DNA of 64,000 nt from NCBI GenBank assembly GCA_017792465.1, contig CP051234.1, positions 1 through 64,000 on the forward strand, read 5' to 3'. The notes beneath the pieces are model-generated. The model saw nothing but the letters and a program-made list of their open reading frames with translations, ran no database searches and had not been told where the DNA came from. Origin of the DNA: Filomicrobium sp. (GTDB taxonomy: Bacteria > Pseudomonadota > Alphaproteobacteria > Rhizobiales > Hyphomicrobiaceae). A program made the translations under genes and the position numbers. Positions 17,226 to 25,870 of the stretch are shown piece after piece (the first letter of the stretch is position 1; every line of letters begins with the position of its first letter).

Positions 17226-18413
17226 ATGGAACCCTGGCTTTCGATAATCGGTATCGCAGAAGATGGCTTAGATGGGCTGACGGAAGCAAGCCGCAAGGTT
17301 CTGGACAGGGCCGAAGTCGTGTTCGGCGGTGCCCGTCATCTTGAACTCGCACGAGTCGGAGCACGCGGTTGCGCGTGGGCGGTTCCATTCTCCATCGAAC
17401 CGGTGCTCGCCAATCGGGGACGTAACGTCGCCGTCCTGGCGTCTGGCGATCCGTTCTGGTTCGGCGTCGGTGGGAGCCTTGCCGAAAAGCTTTCGCCGGA
17501 AGAGTGGGTGGCGTTCCCAGGGCCGTCGACCTTTTCGCTTTTGGCGGCACGGCTTGGCTGGCGAATTGAGGATTGCGTTTGTCTTGGGCTGCATGCTGCT
17601 CCTTTCGAACACCTCGTGCCGTATCTTGCCCGTGGGGCGAGGGTGCTTTGCCTCGTTCGGGACGGCGCAGCCGCAGGCGACCTTGGACGCTGGCTGGAGA
17701 GCCGCGGGTTCGGACAATCGCCGGCGTGGCTGTTCGAGGCGGTCGGCGGGCCGCGTGAGCAGCGGTATGAGACCACAGCAAGCGGACTTAAGGATCTGTC
17801 AGCAGGTTCGCTCATTGCCGTGGCAGTGCAACTCGAAGGCGGGTCTGGCACCATCCGATCAAGCGGCCTGCCCGACGATGCCTTTCAGCACGACGGTCAG
17901 ATCACCAAGCGCCCGGTTCGCGCCCTGACCCTGTCGGCGCTCGCTCCGCGTGCGGGGGAGCGGCTTTGGGACATTGGCGCCGGATCGGGTTCCATTTCGA
18001 TCGAGTGGCTGCTCGCGACGGGTAAAAGCGGACGCGCCATCGCGATTGAGCCGCGCAGTGAGAGGGCTGCCAACGTTCGGGCAAATGCTATCGCGTTCGG
18101 TGTCGCGGACCGTTTGCAGGTCATCGATGGCGAGGCGCCTGATGCGCTTCACGAGCTTCCAATCCCGAACGCAGTGTTCGTTGGCGGCGGCGCCAGCGAT
18201 ACTCTCCTGCGCGCGATCTGGTCGCTTTGCCCGACGGGAACGCGCGTTGTGGTCAACGCCGTCACACTCGAAACCGAGGCCCTGTTGCTCGATTGGTCTG
18301 AACGGTTTGGTGGCGAACTTCTTCGCATCGACCTGGCGCAAGCCGCCCCGCTTGGCAACCTGCGCGGTTGGTTGCCATCGCGGCCACTCGTGCAATGGCG
18401 GGGCGTGATATGA
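17226..18413 (+). CDS. cobL: Bifunctional precorrin-6Y C5,15-methyltransferase/decarboxylase CobL
   Basis: Two-domain enzyme, 395 residues. The N-terminal CbiE-like domain methylates C5 (GIAEDGLDGL near 9, ASGDPFWFGVG near 76-86, FPGPSTFSLLAARLGW near 98); the C-terminal CbiT-like domain methylates C15 and decarboxylates C12 acetate (SAM site WDIGAGSGSISIEWL near 247-261, with AIEPRSERA after it). The start is the ATG 27 bp from the divergent cobK. The 27-bp divergent space leaves little room for a full promoter, so cobL may be read through from cobJ or from a promoter inside cobK. Confidence 0.96.
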   Translation: MEPWLSIIGIAEDGLDGLTEASRKVLDRAEVVFGGARHLELARVGARGCAWAVPFSIEPVLANRGRNVAVLASGDPFWFGVGGSLAEKLSPEEWVAFPGPSTFSLLAARLGWRIEDCVCLGLHAAPFEHLVPYLARGARVLCLVRDGAAAGDLGRWLESRGFGQSPAWLFEAVGGPREQRYETTASGLKDLSAGSLIAVAVQLEGGSGTIRSSGLPDDAFQHDGQITKRPVRALTLSALAPRAGERLWDIGAGSGSISIEWLLATGKSGRAIAIEPRSERAANVRANAIAFGVADRLQVIDGEAPDALHELPIPNAVFVGGGASDTLLRAIWSLCPTGTRVVVNAVTLETEALLLDWSERFGGELLRIDLAQAAPLGNLRGWLPSRPLVQWRGVI

Positions 18414-18465
18414 TCAACGCTGAGAAGCCATTGCGCGCCCTACGTCGAAGCCTTGGGAGATTGCC

Positions 18466-19248
18466 TTGACTGTTCACTTCATCGGTGCCGGACCGGGAGC
18501 GCCAGATCTTCTGACCTTGCGTGGGCGAGACCTGATCGCCGCCGCGCCTGTCTGTCTTTATGCCGGATCGCTGGTGCCGGAAGGTGTCCTGGCCCACTGC
18601 CCGCGTGACGCACGCATCATCAACACCGCGCCGATGTCGCTTGACGATATCATCGAAGAGATGGCCTCGGCTCATGCCGCTGGGCACGATGTTGCGCGGT
18701 TGCACTCGGGCGACTTGTCGGTCTGGTCGGCGATGGGAGAGCAGCTACGCAGGCTGGACGCGCTGGGAATTCCTTACGACGTCACGCCGGGTGTTCCGTC
18801 TTTTTCTGCCGCCGCGGCTGCGCTCGATAAGGAACTGACGTTGCCGGGGCTGACGCAGTCGGTTGTCCTGACCAGAACCTCAGGTCGTGCGACGGCCGTT
18901 CCAGAGGCGGAGACGCTTGCCAACTTTGCGCGCACGAAAGCGGTGCTCGCCATCCATTTGTCGATCCATATGCTGGATCGCGTCGTCGAAGACCTCACGC
19001 CGCACTATGGCGCGGATTGCCCGGTTGCGATTGTCTGGCGGGCGAGTTGGCCGGACGAGCGGATCTTGCGAAGCACGTTAGCCGAGGTCGTCGAGGCTGT
19101 CGGTCAGGAGCTCGATCGCACGGCGTTAATCATGGTCGGGCGCACGCTTGATGCCCGCGACTTTTCCGAAAGCCGCCTATATGCCGATGACTATGATCGC
19201 CGGTTTCGTCCGCGTGGAACGGCTCCACGGTTTCCGGAGACAGGCTGA
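18466..19248 (+). CDS. cobM: Precorrin-4 C11-methyltransferase CobM
   Basis: SAM-dependent methylase acting on C11 of precorrin-4. 260 residues: [16 protein letters not shown] at the N-terminus, CLYAGSLVP near 30-38, [15 protein letters not shown] near 79-93, and [14 protein letters not shown] in the SAM site. The start is TTG with GGGAG eight bases upstream; no ATG suits the family start. The 52-bp gap after cobL is where cobE lies in some relatives, and no such gene is present. The stop overlaps cobB (TGATG). Confidence 0.95.
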   Translation: MTVHFIGAGPGAPDLLTLRGRDLIAAAPVCLYAGSLVPEGVLAHCPRDARIINTAPMSLDDIIEEMASAHAAGHDVARLHSGDLSVWSAMGEQLRRLDALGIPYDVTPGVPSFSAAAAALDKELTLPGLTQSVVLTRTSGRATAVPEAETLANFARTKAVLAIHLSIHMLDRVVEDLTPHYGADCPVAIVWRASWPDERILRSTLAEVVEAVGQELDRTALIMVGRTLDARDFSESRLYADDYDRRFRPRGTAPRFPETG

Positions 19249-20579
19249 TGGATTTGGATTTGTCGCAGGGGCTTCCTCCGGGCTTAGTGGTTTCGGCGCC
19301 AACTTCGGGGGCGGGTAAAACAACCGTTACGCTCGGTTTGATACGGGCGTTGAGACAACGGGGAATGGGCGTACAGCCGTTCAAGTGCGGGCCCGATTAC
19401 ATCGACCCGGCGTTTCATCGGGTCGCTGCCAATCGCCAGTCGTTTAATCTCGATAGCTGGTCGATGCCCGAAACGATGATGATGCGTCTGGTCCAGGCCG
19501 CACGAGGGGCCGAACTCGTCATCGCAGAAGGGGCGATGGGGCTCTTCGATGGCGTCGCCAAGCGCGGCGCTTGCGGCACGGGTTCCAGTGCCGACATTTC
19601 CGCCCTGATGGGTTGGCCGGTCGTCCTGGTGATTGATTGCACAGCGCAAGCACAAACGGCGGCGGCGACGGCGCTCGGTCTTTCCAAGTTTCGCGAGGGG
19701 GTGCGTGTCGCTGGCGTGATCCTCAATAAGGTCTCGGGCGAGCGGCATTTCGATCTCGTCAGAAGCGGTTTCGAAGAAGCCGGTATTGAGGTCTTTGGCT
19801 GGTTGCCGCGGCAGTCTGAGATTGCCGTGCCTGAACGCCATTTGGGGCTCATTCAGGCGGAGGAGAATGCGGGCCTGGAGGCCGCCCTTGATGGAGCGGC
19901 CCGGTTGATCGCGGAGCATGTTGACCTCGACGCGCTGTTGAAGGCTGCCGCACCGACGCAACTGACGGCAGGAAAGTCAGCCAGCCAGCATCCACCGGGT
20001 CAAAGGATTGCTCTTGCGCGGGACGAAGCCTTTTCGTTCGTCTATCCGCATATGCTGGAGGACTGGCGATCGGCGGGGGCTGAAATTCTCGTCTTTTCGC
20101 CGCTTGCGGATGAGGCACCGGATTCAAGCGCGGACGTCTGCTGGCTGCCCGGTGGATATCCTGAACTGCATGCCGGCCAGATCGCATCGGCCTCGACCTT
20201 TCTCGGAGGCTTGCGGGCATTTGCGCGGTCCAACCGTGTGCACGGCGAATGCGGGGGGTACATGGTCCTTGGCGAAGCTCTCGTCGACAAAGACGGCAAT
20301 CGCCATCGCATGGCCAGGCTTCTTGGTCTCGTCACAACGTTCGAAAATCGCAAGTTGCACTTAGGCTATCGGCTGGCGGAACTGGTCGCGCCGATGCCAG
20401 GGTTTGAACGAGGCAGCAGGCTGCGCGGGCACGAGTTTCACTATACCGCGATCGTCAACCAGCCTGACGCGCCGCTTGCCACCGTGGCCGATGGCGCTGG
20501 GCGCGAAATTGCACAAACCGGTTCCTGGCGCGACACCGTCTCGGGAACGTTCTTTCATCTTGTTGCTCCGGCCGAATAA
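19248..20579 (+). CDS. cobB: Cobyrinate (hydrogenobyrinate) a,c-diamide synthase CobB
   Basis: Glutamine-dependent amidotransferase that amidates the a and c carboxylates of hydrogenobyrinic acid, giving the CobN substrate. 443 residues: DTB-synthetase-like ATPase domain with P-loop SGAGKTT near 22-28 and KCGPDYIDP near 44-52; VEGAMGLFDG-like EGAMGLFDG near 97; C-terminal glutaminase domain with catalytic Cys in HGECGGYMVLGEAL near 336 and LGYR. It overlaps the cobM stop by one base. Confidence 0.96.
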   Translation: MDLDLSQGLPPGLVVSAPTSGAGKTTVTLGLIRALRQRGMGVQPFKCGPDYIDPAFHRVAANRQSFNLDSWSMPETMMMRLVQAARGAELVIAEGAMGLFDGVAKRGACGTGSSADISALMGWPVVLVIDCTAQAQTAAATALGLSKFREGVRVAGVILNKVSGERHFDLVRSGFEEAGIEVFGWLPRQSEIAVPERHLGLIQAEENAGLEAALDGAARLIAEHVDLDALLKAAAPTQLTAGKSASQHPPGQRIALARDEAFSFVYPHMLEDWRSAGAEILVFSPLADEAPDSSADVCWLPGGYPELHAGQIASASTFLGGLRAFARSNRVHGECGGYMVLGEALVDKDGNRHRMARLLGLVTTFENRKLHLGYRLAELVAPMPGFERGSRLRGHEFHYTAIVNQPDAPLATVADGAGREIAQTGSWRDTVSGTFFHLVAPAE

Positions 20580-20588
20580 GGAGGTGCC

Positions 20589-21326
20589 ATGAGCGGTTTC
20601 GTTTCGTTCGTGTCTTCCGGGCCAGGCGACCCGGAACTGCTGACCTTGAAGGCGGTCGACCGGCTACAGAATGCAGATGCCATTTTGTACGATGATCTAG
20701 CTTCCGGTCCCATCTTGGCGCATGCCCGAGACGGCGCGGACTTGATCGGTGTTGGCAAACGAGCGGGTCGCGTTTCGCCAAAGCAGCATCATGTCAGCCG
20801 CCTTCTCGTCGATCATGCGCGTTCGGGTCAAAAGGTCGTCCGCCTCAAATCGGGCGACGCCGGGCTTTTCGGGCGGCTCGAGGAAGAGGTCGTCGCATTG
20901 CGCGAAGCGGGGATTGATTTCGAGATCATCCCCGGCGTGACGACGCCATGTGCGGCAGCCGCAATCGCAGGCATTCCGTTGACGCGGCGGCTGACATCGC
21001 GGCGCGTGCAGTTCATCACCGGCTCGGATGTGACGGGAGGATTGCCGGAGGATCTGAATTGGGGCGCATTGGCAGACCCGGGCGCGACGACGGCCGTCTT
21101 CATGGGCCGCCGGACTTTTAGCGAGCTGGCGCAACGGCTCATTGCAGAAGGGCTGCCGCCCGACACGCCGGCTTTGATCGCCGAGTCGCTCTCGCGTCCC
21201 GAACAGCGGCTGACGCTCGGTACAGTTGCGACGCTCGCTACCGACCTGAAAGAGGCCACCGGTGGCGCACCGACGTTGATCCTCATCGGCCCGCTCGCCG
21301 AGTTGCGCGCAGGTGGCTTGCCGTGA
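20589..21326 (+). CDS. cobA: Uroporphyrinogen-III C-methyltransferase CobA (SUMT)
   Basis: Methylates uroporphyrinogen III at C2 and C7 to precorrin-2, committing the ring to the corrinoid (or siroheme) branch. 245 residues: SSGPGDPELLTLKAVDRLQ near 9-27, YDDLAS near 36-41, GKRAGR-SPKQ near 58, RLKSGDAGLFGRLEEE near 85-100, PGVTTPCAAAAIAGIPLTRR near 117-136. A strong ribosome-binding site AAGGAGG precedes it after a 9-bp gap from cobB. Length and motifs are of a stand-alone CobA, not CysG. Confidence 0.95.
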   Translation: MSGFVSFVSSGPGDPELLTLKAVDRLQNADAILYDDLASGPILAHARDGADLIGVGKRAGRVSPKQHHVSRLLVDHARSGQKVVRLKSGDAGLFGRLEEEVVALREAGIDFEIIPGVTTPCAAAAIAGIPLTRRLTSRRVQFITGSDVTGGLPEDLNWGALADPGATTAVFMGRRTFSELAQRLIAEGLPPDTPALIAESLSRPEQRLTLGTVATLATDLKEATGGAPTLILIGPLAELRAGGLP

Positions 21327-22078
21327 TCGACCTTCTATTGATCGGCATTGGAACCGGTAATCCAGATCACCTGACACTCGAGGCGGTCAAGATGCTGAAG
21401 TCGGCCGACCTCATCCTTCTGCCGCTGAAGGGCGGAGGGAAATCAGACCTTGCCGATGTGCGACGTGAGATCATTTCCCAACACGTTGTGAGCCCACCGA
21501 CGCAGGTCGTCGAATTTGAGATGCCGGTGCGCGATGCGAGCACACCCAATTATCGTGAGGGTGTTGACGCATGGCACGACGCCATTGCGGAGGCTTGGCA
21601 GCGCCAGATCGCGAGCGTGCTGCCGGAAGGCAAGGGTCGCGTCGCTCTCCTCGTGTGGGGCGATCCCTCACTTTATGACAGCACGCTTCGAATTGCAGCG
21701 CGGTTGGAGCATGTCCTGCCTTTAAGCGTTCAGGTCGTTCCTGGGCTGACTTCGGTTCAGCTTCTGACTTCGGTCCATCGCATTCCATTGAATGAGATCG
21801 GCGCCAGCGTGCTGATTACGACCGGCCGTCAATTGCGCGACAAAGGCTGGCCGGACGGTGTCGATACGCTCGTTGTGATGCTCGATGGGGACTGTTCGTT
21901 CACCACGGTTGAGCCCAAGGGCGTCTCAATCTGGTGGGCTGCGTACCTGGGCCTGCCGCAGATGAGAGCGCTCAATGGTCCGCTTGAAACTGTGCAGGAC
22001 GAAATCGTCGAAGCGCGCCGCAAGGCCCGCGCCGAAAACGGCTGGATCATGGATATCTACATTCTGCGGCGGCGTTAG
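21323..22078 (+). CDS. cobF: Precorrin-6A synthase (deacetylating) CobF
   Basis: CobF methylates C1 and releases the acetyl group extruded during ring contraction; it is found in the aerobic pathway. 251 residues of the methylase fold, with GIGTGNPDHLTLEAVK at the N-terminus, LPLKGGGKSDL near 32-42, VWGDPSLYDSTLRI near 110-123 and VPGLTSVQLLTSVHRIPLN near 138-156. The GTG start overlaps the cobA stop by four bases (GTGA). It is the last plus-strand cob gene, with the convergent cobD three bases beyond its stop. Confidence 0.94.
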   Translation: MIDLLLIGIGTGNPDHLTLEAVKMLKSADLILLPLKGGGKSDLADVRREIISQHVVSPPTQVVEFEMPVRDASTPNYREGVDAWHDAIAEAWQRQIASVLPEGKGRVALLVWGDPSLYDSTLRIAARLEHVLPLSVQVVPGLTSVQLLTSVHRIPLNEIGASVLITTGRQLRDKGWPDGVDTLVVMLDGDCSFTTVEPKGVSIWWAAYLGLPQMRALNGPLETVQDEIVEARRKARAENGWIMDIYILRRR

Positions 22079-22081
22079 GCT

Positions 22082-23053
22082 TTAAGCCATATGCCCTGAG
22101 AGCATGATCAGGACTGTGATTGCCAGTAGTAGAGCTGCTTTGATTGCAACGGTCCGGCCATAGATGCGTAGAGCCTGCGCAAGTCCTTCGGCTGTCGGAT
22201 CCGGCGCACCGCTATTGAGCCAGGGTTCGTTGCTCGTGCCTCCAGCGTAGCTGCGGGGACCAGATAGGCGGACACCAAGTGCGCCAGCCATTGCGGCTTC
22301 AGGGAAGCCGGCGTTGGGCGAGCGGTGTTTTCTGGCATCGCGGACCATGACCTCAAGGGCAAGTTTTGGATGGCCCGACGCGAGCGCAATCAGCAGTCCG
22401 GTCAGGCGCGCAGGGATGAGGTTGACTAAATCATCCAACCTTGCTGACGCCCATCCGAAGTCGGCATGCCGTTTGGTTCGATGGCCAATCATGGAGTCGA
22501 GGGTATTGATCGCCTTATAGGCGGCAATCCCTGGCAATCCCAAAAGCGCGCCCCAGAATAACGGTGCGATCACGCCGTCGGAGGAGTTCTCGGCCAGGCT
22601 TTCAATTGCGGCGCGGGCGACGCCGGCCTCGTCGAGCTGGGTGACATCGCGACCGACGATCATGGCGACGGCCGCGCGTGCGCCATCCAGATCGCCTTGG
22701 CGAAGCGGGGCCAGAACCGCTGCAACGTGATCGTAAAGCGACCGTGCGGCGATGAGAGGCCATGCGAAAATCGCCAACACGACGACGCTGATTATTGGCG
22801 GAGCATAGATGGCCAGGGCTGTTTGCAGGAGCAGGAAAGGTATCGTCGCAACGATCACGACGAGGATGAGCGTTACGATCCCGCACGCGCGACGCCATCG
22901 GGGTGATGCGGCTTGATTGTTGAGGCGATGGTCCAGGATGGCGACCAGCTTGCCGAGCCAGACGGCGGGATGACCGATTGCCCGGAATAGCTGCGCCGGC
23001 CAGCCGATGACGGCGTCGATGATCAGGGCAACCAAAAGCGTGGCAGAAAACAA
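22082..23053 (-). CDS. cobD: Adenosylcobinamide-phosphate synthase CobD (CbiB)
   Basis: Integral membrane enzyme that joins aminopropanol phosphate, made by CobC, to adenosylcobyric acid. 323 residues: hydrophobic helices at about 1-20 and 55-90, the family motif ESLAENSSDGVIAPLFWG near 153-170, the INTLDSMIGHR element near 184-194, and a C-terminal helix. It is convergent with cobF and could be transcribed alone. The length is normal for the family. Confidence 0.95.
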   Translation of the reverse strand: MFSATLLVALIIDAVIGWPAQLFRAIGHPAVWLGKLVAILDHRLNNQAASPRWRRACGIVTLILVVIVATIPFLLLQTALAIYAPPIISVVVLAIFAWPLIAARSLYDHVAAVLAPLRQGDLDGARAAVAMIVGRDVTQLDEAGVARAAIESLAENSSDGVIAPLFWGALLGLPGIAAYKAINTLDSMIGHRTKRHADFGWASARLDDLVNLIPARLTGLLIALASGHPKLALEVMVRDARKHRSPNAGFPEAAMAGALGVRLSGPRSYAGGTSNEPWLNSGAPDPTAEGLAQALRIYGRTVAIKAALLLAITVLIMLSGHMA

Positions 23054-23268
23054 CTGGAATTGTCCGATGGAGTGCGCGGGCTTATCAAATGAGCCGAGTG
23101 AGGCTCGCCGTCATGAAGAGGACTTCCTGGATAAGCCTATCATTCGCAGTTCTTCAAGTCTGCAGTTGACAGGGCGGTGGTCCGGCTGAGACCCGTTGGC
23201 CGTTGGCGACCCGACGTGCTGTCAGGCATGAACGCTGTCTAATTGTTCGTGGCAGGTTGTGTTTTTGC

Positions 23269-23290
23269 AAAAGTCGGATTTCCGACTTTT
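23269..23290 (-). terminator. Rho-independent terminator of tRNA-Lys
   Basis: A perfect inverted repeat AAAAGTCGGA-TT-TCCGACTTTT lies 60 bp downstream of the tRNA. The A/T flanks make it usable on both strands; on the minus strand it would end the tRNA transcript. It is the only strong hairpin in the otherwise empty stretch between the cobD start and the tRNA. Confidence 0.7.
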
Positions 23291-23349
23291 TAAGCGATCC
23301 CTTTTCGCGAAATGTTCCGCCAAAAATCCAGCTAAGTCGTTGAAATGAT

Positions 23350-23425
<76 letters not shown>

Positions 23426-23607
23426 GAAATGTGTGGGAGACCGCTTGCGCGGCGCCAAAACGAAAGGGGCCTTGCCCGGCCCCTGTCGGAGCGACTTGCT
23501 AGCATTGTGCGGTGCGTGTGTCCAGGGAAATTGGAGTTGCGGTCGCGCGGCTCGTCGTCAGCCTTCGGATTTCTGGCCCGGATGCTGGTCGGCATCCGAA
23601 GCGCGCA

Positions 23608-23799
23608 TCAAAACAACCAAACCCAAAGCGCCAGGCCAAGCGGCACCCCGACCCCTAACCCGAGCACCAAAAGAACGAACACGGCGGCCTCCGGAGGGGC
23701 TGTGCGCGGCGAGACGGCGCGCCATGCGGCCGAGATGCCAAGCGACACGCAAAACAGCGCGGCCAGCATGAAGAAGGTGTGAAGGTCCGATTGGTCCAT
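23608..23799 (-). CDS. Small two-helix membrane protein, hypothetical
   Basis: A 63-residue protein with two hydrophobic stretches (about residues 9-25 and 38-61) ending in ALWVWLF. The start was placed at MDQSDLHTF, twelve codons inside the longest open frame, because the hydrophobic protein begins there and AGAGCGG lies just upstream. An overlapping frame at 23558-23866 is rejected as its shadow. I recognise no family; coding is supported only by the clean hydrophobic pattern. Confidence 0.5.
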   Translation of the reverse strand: MDQSDLHTFFMLAALFCVSLGISAAWRAVSPRTAPPEAAVFVLLVLGLGVGVPLGLALWVWLF

Positions 23800-23959
23800 G
23801 CCGCTCTTTATGCCGTCGGGCGGGGCGCGAGACAATGGGCGAACTGGCTGTCAATTCTCTTCCCAACTTCTCGGTGTTTGTCGTTCCCGACGGGCTCGGT
23901 CTTGCAGGCTTTTCGGCCCTTCGCGCCTGGTCATCTTCGCCTTCCGACCTTCCCCCTGG

Positions 23960-24562
23960 CTAGAAACGATAGCCGTAGCGGACGCCGAGCCGGTCGAGGC
24001 CTTCGTTATAATCCTGGGTGTTGGCGTTCGACATGTGCTCGAAATAGACCGACAGGCTGTTGTGGTCGTCGAAGCGATAGCCGATTTCGGCGGGAATATG
24101 GAACAGCACGCGCGAGCCGAGGGCTTTGTCGGTCTGGAAGGCGGATTTCAAATCCGTCTCGCCGTTATGGATGACCGCGCCGAGACCTAGTCCGAAAAAG
24201 ATGCCCGATGGCGTGTCGATCTGCCAGCGCGCGTCGAGATAGGCGCTGCTGGTGCCGCCTTCGGTTGCGATCGAGCCGCCAATGGCTGGGCGGATATATC
24301 CTCCGAGTATGGGTAAGGATGGGGCGAGAAGCGCCTCGATATTGACGGCGACAGCGTCGTCTTCGGTGCGAAACCCGCTCCAAAGATCGGGAACGTCATG
24401 GGCGAGCACGCCGAATTTCAGTTCGTGCACCAGGCCTTCGGCTAGCGCCGCGTCCGTTGAGAAGCACACGAGGAGCAGGCAAGCCAGGGTTGCGAGCGTA
24501 TTCTTGGTCGACATCTTGGAGCCGCGCGAATTCGTTTTATGAGCAGAGGTCGATTCTAGCAT
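23960..24562 (-). CDS. PagL-like lipid A 3-O-deacylase / acyloxyacyl hydrolase family protein
   Basis: Outer-membrane beta-barrel enzyme of the PagL family, which removes a 3-O acyl chain from lipid A and so alters the cell surface. The mature part shows alternating barrel strands and the catalytic region YFEHMSNAN, matching the family His-Ser pair, near the C-terminus, which ends in the aromatic GYRF expected for an outer-membrane barrel. A signal sequence (TLATLACLLLVCFSTDAALA) follows a charged N-terminus. The start at 24562 has GAGGT eight bases upstream; an internal ATG at 24514 would give a shorter, more usual signal peptide. It stands alone. Confidence 0.8.
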   Translation of the reverse strand: MLESTSAHKTNSRGSKMSTKNTLATLACLLLVCFSTDAALAEGLVHELKFGVLAHDVPDLWSGFRTEDDAVAVNIEALLAPSLPILGGYIRPAIGGSIATEGGTSSAYLDARWQIDTPSGIFFGLGLGAVIHNGETDLKSAFQTDKALGSRVLFHIPAEIGYRFDDHNSLSVYFEHMSNANTQDYNEGLDRLGVRYGYRF

Positions 24563-24806
24563 AGTCGGTACCTCGCTGCCGGAGGGATGTTTGGGTTCAT
24601 GCATTTTTGGCGGACGGCTCGTGGTATTTTTGCCGATTGTTCCGATTGCGAACTTTTGCCCGGCGCGGATGCGTGAAACAGGTCGCCAAATTTGGCGTTA
24701 TTTTGGGCAAGAGCTTCAGGTGGGCTCTTTCGCCTCCGCAAATGTTGTTTTGAAATTTCCACTTTTTCGCGCGACGATTGTGCCGGCCCTTCGTGCGTAT
24801 GGATAA

Positions 24807-25667
24807 GTGATGATGCAGCCTTCAGCAGCGTTTCAAACTGGCGTCCATCTATCGGTCGCTGTCGCGTTATGCGGTTTTCTGATCGCGCTCTTCTCGGGCG
24901 TTGCGCAGGCCACGACGGCAAGCCGGTGCCTGGCTTTGGCGGATGGGCGCAACCCTGCCAGTGGTGTGCGCATCGTGCCGGTGGCGCTCAAAGCCGACGA
25001 AGTCCAGATCACCTATGTCACGCATTCCACGTTCCGGATCGTGACGCCGCAGGGGCTTAATATCGCGACAGACTATGCTGGGTTTGCCGGGGTCGGTCCG
25101 TTGCCGGATGTGGTGACCATGAACCACGCGCACGAGACGCATTTCACCTATTTTCCCGACCCCAAGATCAAGCATGTGCTGCGCGGCTGGAACCCGGCAG
25201 GCGGTCCGGCCGAACACCACCTGAAAATCCTCGATACGCTGATCCGCAATGTGCCGACCGACATCAGGACGTGGGACGGCGGCCGCGAAGCTGACGGCAA
25301 CTCGATCTTTATTTTTGAGGTGGCGGGTCTGTGCATCGGGCATCTTGGGCATTTGCATCACGAACTGGCCCCCGATGATCTTGCCCATATCGGTCAACTC
25401 GACATCGTCTTTGCGCCTGTCGACGGCAGCTTTACGCTCGACCTGCCGAATATGGTGAAGACGTTGAAAGTGCTGAAAGCGTCGATCGTGATCCCGATGC
25501 ATGCCTTCGGGCCGTCATCTCTGCAGCGGTTCATCGAGGGAATGGCGCCGGATTTTACGGCCGAATATTCGGATATTCCGAAAGTTGTCGTGCGCGCTAG
25601 CGATCTGCCTGTGCGCCCCAAAATCCTGGTTCTTCCGGAAGGGCCATCGGGCTTTAGCTGGGATTGA
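24807..25667 (+). CDS. Exported metallo-beta-lactamase-fold hydrolase (UlaG-like)
   Basis: A 286-residue protein with a signal peptide (hydrophobic 14-34, ending near AQA) and a metallo-beta-lactamase fold. Metal ligands are seen as NHAHETH near 106-112, which varies from the usual THxHxDH, and GHLGHLHHEL near 178-187, followed by VDGSFTLD and IPMHAFGP. The family UlaG-like group acts on phosphodiesters or lactones; the natural substrate here is unknown. It may start at the GTG (24807) or the ATG directly after. It is a single gene beside the PagL-like gene, transcribed away from it. Confidence 0.82.
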   Translation: MMMQPSAAFQTGVHLSVAVALCGFLIALFSGVAQATTASRCLALADGRNPASGVRIVPVALKADEVQITYVTHSTFRIVTPQGLNIATDYAGFAGVGPLPDVVTMNHAHETHFTYFPDPKIKHVLRGWNPAGGPAEHHLKILDTLIRNVPTDIRTWDGGREADGNSIFIFEVAGLCIGHLGHLHHELAPDDLAHIGQLDIVFAPVDGSFTLDLPNMVKTLKVLKASIVIPMHAFGPSSLQRFIEGMAPDFTAEYSDIPKVVVRASDLPVRPKILVLPEGPSGFSWD

Positions 25668-25870
25668 CGCTCGGGTTTACTCCGGTGCGCTGAGCCTTCC
25701 CTGGCGGTCTGGCATGCAGTTTCCTTGGAAATGCCACATCGGTGTCGATTACCATAAAAAGCGGTACAGAGAGCGCTGGTATAAACTTGCCGCTAATCAG
25801 AAACTTGAGCCTATCCGGTTGCTACCCCGGGTGGTGTTTTCAACGTCAGTCATCGCGTGGAGAAGCTTCA

